A stretch of 64,000 bases of DNA, from contig NC_092560.1 in NCBI RefSeq assembly GCF_037038585.1, forward strand, positions 59,728,549-59,792,548. Direction: 5' to 3'. Below, piece after piece: positions 25,546-38,598 of this stretch. The notes below the pieces were generated by a model that worked only from the letters and a program-made list of their open reading frames with translations, was not told the DNA's origin and ran no database searches. Position 1 is the first letter of the stretch. Each line of letters begins with the position of its first letter. The stretch is from Patagioenas fasciata. Its lineage: Eukaryota > Chordata > Aves > Columbiformes > Columbidae. The position numbers were made by a program, and so were the translations under genes.

Positions 25546-28204
25546 TCAACCCCCCTGCATCACATCTAAAGTAATCTTCAAACTCTACTTTATTTTTCAT
25601 TAACATTGAATAGACACTTTCTAGCGGTATCTTTCCCTACATTTTAAATGCTAGCTATGAAGTCCATATTTCAATTTAAAAAAAAACCCAACAAAGCAAC
25701 AATAAAACAAACAAACAAATGAGAAAATATAGTACTTGCCGTTTGTGAATTTAGCTTAAGTGTTGAAAATATAATCCCTATGAATCTGTGAAATGGCACA
25801 GCTCAGAAGTCTAATATTTGTTGAAATGGAAGATAATTCTGTATTTCCAGAAAACAACAAATAGTGTTTCTGTAGGATTGTTCAACTATACAGATGATAT
25901 ACAGTTAGGAATATATAAATAATACTTACTTGTGAAAAAGGATTATGCTGATACTTCATATTTATGACAAGTAGGTGAAAAGTAATCTTCCTTTTTTTTG
26001 ATTTCTAATGTTATGTACTTTTACTTCGTGCATAAAACTTCTCAAGTAACTGATTCATCCTGAATCACCTCAGCATTTCAAATAAGGAAAATAATATACT
26101 GGGCCTTGGATATCAAAACTTGAAAATTACAGTTAATGAAATGTGTATGTGGGCCTGTATGTATGAATTTGACATTTGATATAATTGGTTTTGTGTTTCC
26201 ATTTGCTTAAAGGAGTTTCTGTTTTCCGTATGCATCCCTTTTATAAGTTGTATTTTCTATTCACACAGAATTTATAACAGAAAATTCTTTACATACAAGC
26301 TTTTAACATAAATAAAATGTTTTGATATACCATTTTGTTTATTTCTATGCACATATGTGAGTATATATATATATATATGAATTTTACCCAAAATTTGAAA
26401 CCTATTCCTCCTGTATTTCATGTAAAAGAATATTCAACTGATATAAGAATAAGTTTTAATCAACAGTGTATGTTATTTTAGAGTTCTGTGTAAAGGATTT
26501 TACACAGAAACTAGGGAAATCTGTTAAAGGAAATAAGCTGTAAATTTATTTATTTACTCCTAAATATATTTTTTTAAGAGCTTTAAAATACATTATAATT
26601 TTGTATATTTTTAGAACAAGAGTTCTTAAGTTCCCAATAATATCTGAACAAATAGCTAGTAAATAAATACAAGCCAAAAGGATTTTTGCTAAACTGTAAA
26701 GTGAACACATAAGCTAACCCAAAAGGTTACTTAAGGCTCTTGATTGACAGTGGGAGTACTTTTTCCTTTGTATTTTGTTTTCGGTGTTGTAAATAAACCC
26801 CAAACTTTTCCACTACATTTGCAGCCACTTACACAGTAAAACAGAAGTTTGGCTTTCCATTAATAGATACAGGGCACATACTATTTTCTCTGCTGCTTAA
26901 TCTTATCTGTTAAAGCTAAATTTAAACTCACTTGCCCACTTGAATACTTAATAGGTACAGAAAATTAAATGGTACACTTTGACATGAAAAATATGAACAT
27001 GCTTTAAAAAATGTGAAATAATTCTTACAATGAAGGATTTATATATCTGCCCTCATCTATACACAATGTATTCTGTTTCACTATAGGTTTTAAGAAGATG
27101 GAAGATTCTTAAAGGCACAAAATGTAACTGGGATACTGCACATGTAGAAAGATAAAGGAATTCTATCCATGCTTTTAGGAATGTCTTTGGTTAGTTCTAG
27201 CTTTAGAATGCACTAGAAATGTTTATTGGTGGAGAACTGTCATGACTTCCTCCATACAATGTGGTGCCATTATGCTAAACAGAGACTTAAATATAGTAAA
27301 ATTTATAACATTTAATAATAAAAATGCTGTTTCCTTCACTTTTTTTGACACTGAGAATTTCAGAATATCTGGACCCCAACTCCAACATGCTCTTCCATAA
27401 ATGTGTAGATTCAAAAACCTGCTTGGAAGAAAAGTTGTTGAAATTTTCATAGTAAAGGTGGCTTTAGGAATACCATTTCTGTGTTCATGCTGCAGACCGG
27501 TTACAAATGAAGGTGAAAAAAATGAAAAAAAAAAAAAGTTTTTTAAAATTTCAAAATTAATTTTCTACTCCATTGTTCACTTCAAAGTTTCTTTCCATTT
27601 TATCTATTAAAAAAGTCTAACAATAATTCAGTGAAAATGCAATATTTATTTCCAGTCAAAGGAGACTGACATTTCTGGCAAAAACTTAGAGGAAGCCAGT
27701 TTTATACATGATTAGTTCCTCTGGCTCTGGTGGATCTACACATCCAAGTGTATGGTTGGTTTTGTCTTCTCACAGCCTAACTGAGACTATGCAGGACTAA
27801 GGACAGATTTACCCATTGGGTTTAATTTGTGTAGGTTTGGTTTCTTCTTTCTTCTTTTCACATGCATTAAATGATTTCCAAAGGATTTATTTTACATCTG
27901 CCACTCTTAGTCTGCAGTCAGTGGCTTTCCTCCTACTGCAGAGGAAACCCCAGAAGAGCAGCTCTGAAAGGGAGCCCTGTTTTTGCAGAGAAAAAGGAAG
28001 CAGATGACAAAAAAACTATCACACACAAAAATTTCTCTCCTTTGTCATTCTAATCAAACCTGATTTTCATTTTTGAAAGTGTAACCCTAACACCCCACCT
28101 GGGAATACGTGGTCATCAAAGCTGAACCTGGCCTGGCAGCATATACAGTGGTCTTGTCTGAACTCTATGGGATAGTTTTTTGGATGGCATAAATAAGGAT
28201 TGCT
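25546..28204. other. Unannotated AT-rich sequence
   Basis: No gene recognised. It contains an AAACAAAC run near 25690-25720, a (TA)n run at 26362-26378 and an A-run near 27523-27537. It is strongly AT-rich throughout. Confidence 0.6.
26362..26378. repeat. (TA)n dinucleotide repeat
   Basis: About eight TA units. Confidence 0.85.
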
Positions 28205-28345
28205 GCATCTGAATGCAGTGGAGCTACACTGATTTACACCAGCTCAGGAACTAGTTGTGTGCCTTGATTTACTGCAACCAAATTGAACCCATTAGACTTA
28301 CGCCAGCATAAACCTGAAGAAACCCAGTGGTGAATCAATCCCCAA
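28205..28345 (+). repeat. Ancient amniote interspersed repeat fragment
   Basis: Reads GCAGTGGAGCTACACTGATT then TACACCAGCTCAGGA, followed further on by ACTTACGCCAGC and a CCCAGTGG...AATC end. The GGAGCTACACTGATTTACAC word is characteristic of a repeat scattered in sauropsid genomes. A partial copy in the opposite orientation lies at 7130-7192. The family name and class are not known to me. Confidence 0.5.
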
Positions 28346-31300
28346 AAGAAAGAAATCTTTACATAACTACTTAATGACTGTGAAAATACTAGCTAACTCT
28401 TGTAGGACTTCATTACCACATCTGATGAGAATGCTGATTTATGGAGATCAGTAAACAAATCTCAGCAGAAAGGGTGTCACAGAAAAAACAGAGAAGCATA
28501 TCCAGTATAGGAACAGACCATCTCAGGGACTGTATTTGCTTGAACTGTCTGAGCCAGGCTAAGATTTAATGGAAGACATATCTACCTAGCACTTTGGATT
28601 TAAAGGCAGCTGAAAGGAGCATACAAAGCCCCAGTGGCCTGTTGATATAAAGGGCTAGGGGCAAGGAGGATCCTGGTGCTCTTGGTTCATTCAATGACTC
28701 ATCATGCAGCACTGGGCTCATCATTTGACCCTTTCTTGCCTCAGTGAACTCAGCTGGAGATTAGGGTGAGAAATGCATGTTCCTATTGGAAAATACATGA
28801 TTTATAACAAAGCTTCCTTGAGTAAATACATTACAAAGAAGTCCTAAATCCATAAATTTTACACACACAATCATAAACAGTGGAGTTGATGTCTGTAACA
28901 ACCCCAATTTCTCCTTCCTTCTTCCAGTTGCTTTCTTGTCTTACTGCATTATTCTTGGCATGAACCCCTTCACATTCGTAACAGTTCAGCAAATGAGGAT
29001 AACTTTGTTACTTTCCAAATTTGTGGTCTGGTAAGACATGCAAGAGTAAAAACAGAATCCCACTTCTCCCATAAATCAGTGGAGGCAATGACTCCAGTTA
29101 TATCTACACTGATATCAAAAGTAAGATTTAAAAAATTGGTTTGGACAGCTGTCTGACCCAAGCATTTGCAATTGCTGCTGGTGTGTGCATGTGTGCGTTG
29201 GAAATGTAGAGCAAAACCTGTTCATGAGAGCATAACCACGTTTTGTATTTTCCAAAGTGAGCATGTTGTCCAAAAACTGTCTTGTTCTGAAGGTCATTTT
29301 ATTCAGTAATGAATCATATACTCTTTGTCTTGAATTGTTTTCAAGTTAAAAAGAAAAAGGAAAAAAAGGAAAAAAGAAAAAAGGAAAAAGAAAAAAGGAA
29401 CAAAGAAGAAAAGTCTTCATTTTATAATCAAATCTCTATGAATATAAAAATAAAGTGTTAGGAAAAAGAAACAGATTAAAAGTCTGAACAGTCTTTGTTG
29501 TCTTAATTTTACATTTTAATTATTTGGACAGCTCTCCACACTTCTGTTTTTCTCATCAAAATGTCCATAAAAGCTTTGACTATGACCAACAAAAACACGT
29601 AGTTCTTCTGCTGGTGTGTCAGATAAAAGATCTATAGATTACTTTGACAGACTGGCAGCATACAGGGTTAATGCTACAAGAAATGTGAAATGATGGGAGG
29701 GTTATGAAATAAGTCAAAAAAACCCCATGTCCCCTAAGAATTCTTTCAGAGTTCAAATGTCAGGCAATTAAACCAACTGTTTAAATGCTGAGACAAAAAG
29801 CCACGAAGATCCCAATGCTATCTCATCAGAAGAATGTGGTGTTTTTTGCTTTTTTTTTTTTCTCTCCTGCTGGCAGCTTGTAGATGCAAAAGGTCTTGAT
29901 ATAGAGAAGGGTGCAAGTATAGCAGCAGCTAAGGAGTCTCAATCAGATAAACTGACATCTGTGACAGATAGCTCTCTTACACAGGAGTCACTAAGCCTTG
30001 CTTGCCTTTCTCACGGGAATGATTCTCCACTATTACAGTATCTCTAATGCAGCTACTAACATGCAGTTCTAGACTCATTCACAGTTTGAAACAAGATCAC
30101 ATTTACAGTGAAAAGCCAAAGTCTTAAATAGCATGGAAACTCAACTCAGTTTTCTTTATTGCTTCCCTTCTATAGCTTTAATCAGGTGTTTTATTTATTA
30201 GGGGTTCAAAAATAGTCTCAATGAATGGCCATTCATTTTTCCCTTCTCCATTTTGTTGCTCTTTATGCTGCATAAATATGTCTGCAACATATCATCAAAT
30301 AGTTTAAAAAACAACCAAAAAAAGTTAAAATATGTTATTCTTTCATATTACAAATAACACTGTTTGCACAAATATTGAAATGAAAATTACTTAAAATTAA
30401 GCTTTGAATGTATTAAATGTATTTTTTCTACGATAAAAAAGATAAAATATTGTTTTTTAACATGTTTTCTGTAGAAATTAAGACCACTAGATATTGCTCT
30501 CAGTTCTGAGCAGGGAAGAGAAAATGAAAAAAGTATTTCAGGAAAATTTCACTCTGTGGGGGAATAGGAAGATGTAATAAAGATACCTGGAAAATTCTTT
30601 GAAAGGCACAGAAGAGGATGCATTTTCTAGAAAGGATCTTTATAAGAAACAGCAAACTTCAGGAAAAGAAAGAAAAAAAATGCATACTAGGTTAAGGAAT
30701 AGGATACATATGCTAATAATAGGAGACAAATAAGCAACCTGCCTTGTCAGAGCAAGATATCATTATTTCTTCCTGGATAATCACTTCAAGCAAAAAGAGA
30801 TACAGAGAGTAAAAATCAGCTAGGAAAGGATTCTTTCACCAAAAGAATATTAAAGTGAAATTTAAATCAGGCTCCTAAAAGAAAATATTATGTCACATTA
30901 CAAATATGAAGAAAGAAAGAGGAAGAAGAGATACTAATTTTGAATGTGAATACCTTTTGACTCCATTTTAACTAATTTGTCTGATTTTCTTCATCTTAAG
31001 ATATTTTTTTTTCTAATTAAAGACCCTTATTTCATGATCGAAACGAATGATCTGTACCTACTTTAAATGTGGCCGTGTATGTCTCAGAAAAAGTGATATA
31101 CCTCTCACACATTGTGTTTGTACTTGTGTTCTTATCAGAGTTGCTTTCTGTGAATTTTGAGTGTTAGTGAAGCAAAACCTGTAATGTCCTCTAATTTTAA
31201 GTTGCCATTTAACTGTAAAGAGCCTGGAAAATAGAATTTTGTGGTATAAGCAAGTATCACCAAAAGCACCAGCAATAGTATGGATTATTAAAAGTATTTA

Positions 31301-31525
31301 TACTTTTTTGAAATAAGAATGGCATTAAATACTAGTTGCAAGGTTAAAAATGTCTGATCTTCACAAAAAGGTATATTTATTAACAAAATGCAGTTTTCTT
31401 TTTATTCCCTAGAGTTCTAACAAATGCAGAAGACAGTCTTAATACCTTCAGGAGCTACTTCAAAACAGATTATTGATATTCTGGCCCACAGCTCTCTTGG
31501 AGAATATTGAGTATCAGCTGCCTCA
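28346..31525. other. Unannotated sequence with purine-rich tracts
   Basis: No gene recognised. A purine-rich tract of AAAAAGG-like units lies at 29345-29415 and a T-run near 29850. Overlapping short frames at 28970-29297 on minus are not convincing. Confidence 0.6.
29345..29415. repeat. A/G-rich low-complexity tract
   Basis: Degenerate AAAAAGG and AAAAAAG units over about 70 bases, almost pure purine on the plus strand. It is a small, imperfect relative in composition of the large array at 62.5 kb. Confidence 0.8.
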
Positions 31526-31543
31526 AAGGTTGGCGCCAACCTT
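31526..31543. other. Perfect 18-bp palindrome
   Basis: AAGGTTGGCGCCAACCTT is identical to its own reverse complement. It contains TTGGCGCCAA, which resembles both an overlapped NFI half-site pair and an E2F-type GGCGCC core. It sits in non-repetitive sequence. It also carries one of the few CpG dinucleotides in this part of the window. Confidence 0.9.
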
Positions 31544-31890
31544 CCTCTTCTATGCACCACAAACCAGAATTAATTGCAAATCAATCGAGCAAACTACAAC
31601 TGATCAGTAAACCAGTTAGTAATTTTAGCTGTTCATCCTGTCTTCATTTACTAAGGGGAAAGATGTGGAATGAAGGAAAGTGATTTCTAGTTAACATTTA
31701 GGATTTTTTTCACCCTGGTGACAAGGATGCCCTTGTAAAAACATTTCAAGCAGGGACATATCCATGCCAGGCAATTCCAGCAGTCCCATTACAGTCTTAT
31801 GGTTCTTTTTATTTCTTATGGTTCTTTTTCTTGCCTGTATTCCTTTTCATAATAGGCAAAAGATTGTGTGCCTCTTGCTGTTCTGGTTGC

Positions 31891-31960
31891 TTTTTTTTGT
31901 TTGTTTGTTTGTTTTTGTTTTGGTTTTGGGTTTTTTTTTGTTTGTTTGTTTGTTTGTTTG
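31891..31960. repeat. (TTTG)n microsatellite, interrupted
   Basis: Tracts of GTTT units at about 31898-31920 and 31939-31960, separated by a G/T-rich spacer. Both strands give open frames here (up to 96 codons) that are artefacts of the repeat. Confidence 0.9.
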
Positions 31961-32973
31961 ATCAATCTCTGATTGAGAAACAAAGAAGCAGCACAAATTA
32001 CATTGTCTCCACTACATGTGAAATTTCCCCTTAGCTGTTTAGAAGTGTAGCTACAGCCAAGGCAGTGGGCAATCCTATTAAATACTGACTGGTCATCTTG
32101 ATTCACTCAAGGACGTTGCAAAATGTCTTGTCTTGTATCGATCTTTTTATTTTATGTTGCCTTAGTGCCAAGTATGTTTTCTGCTCCTGATTATTCAAAT
32201 CTGGGCTGGATATGGAGGCCGATTTGTGTGTACAAGTGGAAAACAAGAAAAATGTAAAAAGAAAACATGTAGAAAGCTCTCTGAATTTGCAGGAGCAGCT
32301 AGCATTTGGCCTCTGCAAATGTATAAACTGAATGTGACACTTCAAAAAAATACAAGTACACTCTGTAGACATAACAGCCACATAATTCATGTTATAGAAA
32401 CCCTAAAATAATCACTATATTTATTCAACCAGATCTGAGGGAAGGTGATGGAAGAAACCACAGATTTTTAATGTATGCCATACACATAATGTTGCAAATG
32501 TTATAATAATGATCATAACTGATAACAGTCAGTTTTTAAAATTGATTTTTGATCGAATCAAAGCAGGAATAGAGGTAGCTAAAGAGATTCTCTAGATGAT
32601 GTAATTACTAAGGGGACAGCAGTGTTCCAGCTGCCTGTGCTAAGGTACCCCCTAGCATGCAGGGGTCTTAGTCTTGAAGCTTTCCTCTGATGACCCTGGA
32701 GCAAGGTTTTGCATCCAAATTTTCCATCTTTGAAATGTACCTTACCCATGAGTTTACACTATCCTGGCTCTCACTGAATTACTTCATTGCTGTTTCTAAA
32801 AGGGGAAGAATCTGTGGCCACCTCTGGAGAACCTGTATGCATACTCTAAAAGGCAGTTTTTGTTTTTCAGTTTCTGTTCTGAACTGTGAATGAAAAAGAG
32901 ATTGAAACCTCCATCTTCCATGCTCTAGCTAAGCATCCCATTTTCTCTGAATTTCAGTTGAATTTCAGTTTTA
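31961..32973. other. Unannotated sequence
   Basis: No gene recognised. Immediately before the CR1 fragment there is a 12-bp tandem duplication (TGAATTTCAGTT, about 32947-32970), which may be coincidental or related to the insertion site. Confidence 0.55.
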
Positions 32974-33246
32974 GGACCCAAGGGAACAGCAAGTTGTCCC
33001 ATGGAAAGTTTAGGCTGGAGATTAGGAAAAGATTCATCACCCAGAGGGTGGTGCAGCACCGGAACAGGCTCCCCAGGGTGGTAGTCATGGCCTGGCCCCA
33101 AGCCTGACAGTGTTCAGGAAGACACTGGACAATGCCTTCAGACACATGGTGTGACCTGTGGGGTTGTCCTATGCAGGGACAGGATTTGGACTCGATGATC
33201 CTTGTGGGTCCCTTCCAACTCAGGATGTTTTATGATTCTATGATTT
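32974..33246 (+). mobile_element. CR1 LINE 3' fragment, avian type
   Basis: About 270 bases of the 3' end of a CR1 element. It starts in the last part of ORF2 (AGGCTGGAGATTAGGAAAAG, CAGAGGGTGGTGCAGCAC, ACAGGCTCCCCAGGG), continues through ACTCGATGATCC and CCCTTCCAACTCAGGATG, and ends in TATGATTCTATGA. It belongs to a different CR1 subfamily from the 22.9 kb copy, because the 3' UTR wording differs (CTCGATGATCCTTGTGGGTC against CTAGATGATCTCCAGAGGTT). Same strand as that copy. It is non-functional. Confidence 0.93.
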
Positions 33247-35194
33247 AAAGTTTTATGTTGCTTAAAAGTGGATTGTTCTCTGAAATGTTTACGTATCTGA
33301 AGTGTCTACTTCACAATTTTAACAAAGTAACGAAGCATGTAGCAGCTACAGTTCCTTAATCTTTCTCATTATACCAAAGTGGTAATTCCACTGAACATCT
33401 ATTAAATAAAATATATTATTTGTGATCAAAACACAGCAAATCTTGTTTCATGTAGCAATATGTCTTGGGAAAAAATACAATTACATGAAAAAAAAATCGA
33501 ATGCTTTAACTGAAGAAACCAAAGGGGAAAAAAAAATCTCAAACCAGGTACATTTCAAGGTCTCAAAAATAAGCTCCTTGAATATCAAAATGGATATACA
33601 AGATTCTTAAAGCCCTCCCAAAAATTTCAGGGCACTTGTTTTTCAGTGATTAGGCAGCCAGGAATTAGATGTCTAGTATTGTCTATTATTAGTGGATTAC
33701 TCGGTAGGGTCTGTTAGGAAAGTAAAATTAGGTTCTGCATAGGTTGTTTTGTTATTAAATTCCAGTTCTACTTGATAAAACAATGAAAATTTATCTAGAA
33801 AAAAAACCTACAAATTTTAACACAAATTCTGAGCTCATAACATTAGAAGTACTCTTTCATAATAATAAAAAAAATACAGATTTTACCAAGGAAACAGTGT
33901 ATTTTGCATAAGACTGTATATTAGTTGAAAAGTTGAAAAGTGAACTCCAAAACCTGACTGATTGTGTCAGCAGCACCTTTCACCAGCTGATTGAAATTAA
34001 CAGTTTCTTTCAGTTGTTCTAATTAAGACCAATGGGACTTCTGGAATTCACTAAAGGTGTCTCAAATTGCTCACTTGTTTCGGTGTTAGTGATATCAGCT
34101 TCTACTTTATTCAACCAACAGTTTAGTCTAACTTGCAAACAAGTCATTGCTTAGTGTGCTCTTTCAAGAAGTGCTCGTATTGATGCCTTCTAAGAGTGCT
34201 TCTTAATAGAGCACTGCAATCAGTGACGAAAAAGAAATAATTCCTGGTGAAAGATGAATACATAGTGGGAGCAACTCTGACAATGTGAATACAGAATTGT
34301 TGTCACTGAACAGTGACTTAGGATTCCTAGATATCACTGTTTATCTTTAAGAATGACTACACTTTTCTGCTAGGAAAGGGCTAGCTCTGGAATGCACTCA
34401 ACATAGGAACACTACCACTTTCAATATTGGGTCCTACAGGAGTGACTGGTAATTTATAAGCTGGATGCCTGAGGTCAAAGACCATGATGCATTACAAAAG
34501 AGTTCACATCTGGTATGAGGAGTATCCTGGTTGCAGTTACAGAAATCCCACACAAGGGAGATACCTGGATCTCCAGATGTTCTGAGGTTGGGCAATGCCA
34601 TTTTTTTCAAAACAGCGGTACCCTACGCTTCCTGAGGATATATTTCAGAAGGGCTGCCTGTAGACATGAAAGCCCACTCTTTTGTTTTCACATGCCTCCA
34701 AGAATGGCAGACACAAGCTCAGTTCCTAGAGCATCCTGGAATTTACTGAATCTCTTTGATGTATTTAAACTCATATTTGTCATGAAAATGCTGTACCACC
34801 AGACTGGTTACAGCCACACCATTGCAAATGCACATATGAAGCCATGTTTGCTGGTTATCACTACATACCTGCAAAAGGACGAAGGCGTTCTTCCATACTC
34901 AGAGTTAGTATGATTATTAAACGTATGACCATGAATTTCAGACTTTTAAAATGGATTGCAAGCACATTAGGAAGATATAAATTAAGTGTTACTATATTTG
35001 AGAGAAAACTTTAGTATTGAAGTTTAATTGTAAAGTATTTAAAACCCCCCAATTTTAGATTCATTGCTATGAAACAAATGGTTGAAGAATCATGGGTCAT
35101 ATCAGATTGTCTTTTGTATGTTACCATTCAGAAAATAAGGAATTTGACTTTCATTGAAGAAGAGAAAAAAAATATTGAAATAAAAGTTATACAG

Positions 35195-35246
35195 TTTTGT
35201 TTGTTTGTTTGTGTTTGTTTTTTTGTGTTTGTTTTTTTTTTGTTTT
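35195..35246. repeat. (TTTG)n-type low-complexity repeat
   Basis: GTTT units mixed with longer T-runs. A further short TTTG run lies near 36241-36262. Confidence 0.85.
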
Positions 35247-35493
35247 CCTTGCAGGATTAATGGGCCATTTAACTGAAAGTTGTGTGTGCAGTATTTCATC
35301 TTTGTAATGTAATTATTACAAAAAAGGTGAAGGGTTTGTTCATTTGCAAAGAAAAAAATGGTGTTGTGCTTCAAATTCATATGTGGTAGCAACAAATTTG
35401 GTTCAGTTTTCCGAAGTACCTGGGCAAGTTCAATAGTGAATGTTTTTTAATGTATTTACCTGCATTCCTTTTGTTAAGATCAGGTTATAGTGC

Positions 35494-35521
35494 ACATATA
35501 TATATGTATATATATATATAT
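35494..35521. repeat. (TA)n dinucleotide repeat
   Basis: Two TA tracts split by a G (ATATATATATG, then TATATATATATATATG). Confidence 0.85.
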
Positions 35522-35635
35522 GTCTTGATGGACATATTTCTTCTTGGAATACTTCACATGTGATTATGCTCTTATTTTAATAGAGACTATGCAGAGGAAG
35601 GACATTTATGATGATTACAGGATCCAACCCCCACA

Positions 35636-35745
35636 ATCCAGGTTTGCATCCCAGAATTTTCTACCCTAGAGTTCCTGTCTGACCTTGAGAAAACCCATCT
35701 GTGACTTTGCCTTCTGTTTGGGTCTGTGGTGCTTCTTGGTGTCGT
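35636..35745 (+). mobile_element. Possible MIR-like SINE relic
   Basis: In order: CAGGTTTGCATCCCAGAATT, CTGTCTGACCTTGAGAAAAC, CATCTGTGACTTTGCCTTC. This follows the MIR series (a GGTTCGAATCCC word, a GTGTGACCTTGGGCAAG word, CTCTGTGCCT). It is heavily diverged and less certain than the copy at 59.6 kb. Confidence 0.38.
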
Positions 35746-38598
35746 CTGTCTACAATTTTATTAGCTAATTTTTCCCTACTCACAAAAAGAGTATGTTCCC
35801 TGTCCCATCTTTCTGCCCAAAGATTCTGTGTGAGGCTTTTTCAAACTGAAAACCCTTCAGAAGTGGCTCATTAGTCGAACACCTTATTCACTAAACAGGC
35901 AAACTCCTCCTCCAGCTATCCTCATGTTAATAAAATGGTGCTCCCATGCCCTAATTGGCATTCTTTTCCCAAAGTGAGAGGACAAGAAGTATCCCAGGCC
36001 ACATAAACACTACCTTCCCCATAGGAAGGTAATATATAAATACAAATGATACTTATATTAAAACTGCTTTTAAAAATCAAGCTGGATTAGCATGGAGTCA
36101 GCTTTCTTCAGCAATGGGGACAAAGAAACTCTAAAGAGACAAAATACTTCAAGACAAGTTCACAAATACTGAAAATCTCCAGACTTACTGATCCTCTCAA
36201 ATTTACCAACAATGTAAACACTTAGCAGGATTACACAGTATTATTTTTTTTGTTTGTTTGTGAATCACATTTTTTTTCTATCATTCTCTATAGAACTTTC
36301 AATTGCCTCATGAACTGAAGTGAAATGCATCATTAAAGACCCAGAAAGCACCTTGTATTTAGTTATTTGGACATGTGAGGATACTAAGCCTCTTAAGACA
36401 GAAGTTCTTTTTGAATACCAAATTTTTAATTTGCATTCATTTGCCCTTATTCTTTCTTTCTACTGTCAGGTTTTGGAGGTTTCTATAGTCATATTTTTAT
36501 AGCGTTCTGTGTTATTATTATTAAATTCATAGTGGGTCTTATAAAGTCCATGTAATGAATTGCATATTTGTAGGCACATAACGTAACCTCTCAAAAGAAA
36601 TTTAACCTTTTCTCAAATACATCACAATCCTTTCTCCTACTCAATGCAAAATGAATTTTCAAGCAGTTTCCCATCTTCTGTGATATAAAAATGTCCTATT
36701 CTTTCAAACAGTGGAATGAATTGTAGCAGTTTTCTAAAGTTCTCTCATTTACCAAGAGGTAAAAACCACATCACTAGAACGGGTTGAAAACCATCCGACG
36801 GTTTCCACATTTCTCATGAAAATGTTAATTAATCAAAATGAAATCGTTTATGATGATGGGCGTATTTTATTGGTTGTTCACTTAAAAGTATTTCAGAATG
36901 GCTTTCACATTTTCAAATAAAAATTTAAAGTTTCTTATTCTGTTTAAAAATAGCCTTTTAGTATTCAGTTTTTTAAAATTTTAGTAGGGGGATTAAGGAT
37001 TTAAACTCCAGTATTACAATCTAATCCTAATTGATTATATCTGATCCATTCCTATTAAAAAAAAAAAAAAAGAAATTAAATTTTATTCGCATGCTGTTTT
37101 GTCTGATCTTGATATGAGGCTGGTGTCTTATGCATCTTAAAACTCACTAAGTCTATTTGTGTCTCCTTGGCTTTTCACAAGATATCTTGGAAAGCTTTGG
37201 TGACACCCTAGCTCTTTCAAACTTTGCTCATTTTTGTGACATATTAGCATTTTTTCCCACCCAGCATTTATATCTGGTGCTGAGTGTATTAATTTACATA
37301 ATGGAGCAGTCATATTGGGATGTGTGCCAGGAAAGTCATCAATTTACACATTTCATCTTACTTTGAGAGGGAAATAGCATTCGTGAAGTCTGATCTCTGG
37401 AAGACTTACAGACCTGATTTACTGCATGTATCTCTGTGCTAACGAATGGATGGCTATTGGTCTCTTCAGGGTGAATGACTCCCTGGAGGTGAACCACAGA
37501 GCTTGGTGAAAGGAGTCTGGTGCTAATTCTCATTCCAGAACTAAGAGTCTCAGGACTCTATTTCAGACAGTTTGTCTTACTGGTTTATCAGTCTGATTTT
37601 TATGCTCTTGATCTACCTAAACATTCAGTATTACAAGTGCAAGATTAGGACAAAACCACAAAAAAGCCACCCCAAAGCAACTCCACAAAATTCTGATTTA
37701 GGTTTTGTTTTGAATTTTGTTGTTAGCTTTTGGAAACTAGTAACTTGATTACACAATCAATGCAATTTTGCCACTGGTTAGTTGGTCTTGTTCTTTCAAA
37801 ATTTACTGCAAAAATGCTATAGATTTAACATTTCATACCTATATATTATAACAAATGAAACCTTGCTTTACAGCAACTTTTTTTACTACGATAGAGATTT
37901 CTGCAAAGACAGACTACTGGAAACATGCTGAAGGAATATGTAACAAGTAAGGTGTAGAGAAGTAACAAGATGAATAATAATACAGATAGTTACAGATTCT
38001 TTCATATGATTGCTTGAGCTTGTAGTTCTAAGCACTGTTACTGTGTCAGGCACAAAGGTTCTGCTTCTTAATCATTGGCTGGAGCTTTTCCTCACACAAA
38101 AAAATGAATTATATTTCCAGTCTCATTTTCTATAGTATTTTGATTTTTAGTTCATGCTGTGGGGAGAGACTGAAATGATTAAAAATCGTCCAAACAACCA
38201 CAGAGACATGTAAGAAGTGCAGCCATCACCCAGGGAGTTTCTCTTTCCCTTTGTGTTTCTGATACAGGACCCAGAAGCAGCATAATTAAATTTTACCATT
38301 CCCTCAATTCTTCTTTTCCTTCTTGTAAAAGAAAAGTCATTGCACTGGTGTCCCTACCTTCTTTTAGGGAAATGGTTTCCATTCCCATTAATATTTCTTT
38401 TGCTCTCTTAATCTTCCTATATCCTGCCAAGCTCTAAATTCATACACAGGTCTTCTTCCTGCATTCAAATACGGCCTTAGCCTCCTCTCCATACATTCTA
38501 GAATGTATCTTCATACCGCCTCGTATTCAATAGTGCCACAGGACCTCAGTATAAATTGTCCCTGGGGACAGTTTAATCATCTCATTCTGTCTTTCCAG
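35746..38598. other. Unannotated AT-rich sequence
   Basis: No gene recognised. An A15 run lies at 37057-37071. Short open frames on both strands near 37150-37530 do not resemble known proteins. Confidence 0.6.

Larger units (their letters stand above)
33247..35635. other. Unannotated AT-rich sequence
   Basis: No gene recognised. It includes a 132-codon plus-strand frame at 34515-34913 with no recognisable family, plus (TTTG)n and (TA)n repeats listed separately. Confidence 0.55.

Noticed and set aside
34515..34913. 132-codon plus-strand frame
   Set aside because: No recognisable domain; composition as for translated non-coding DNA.
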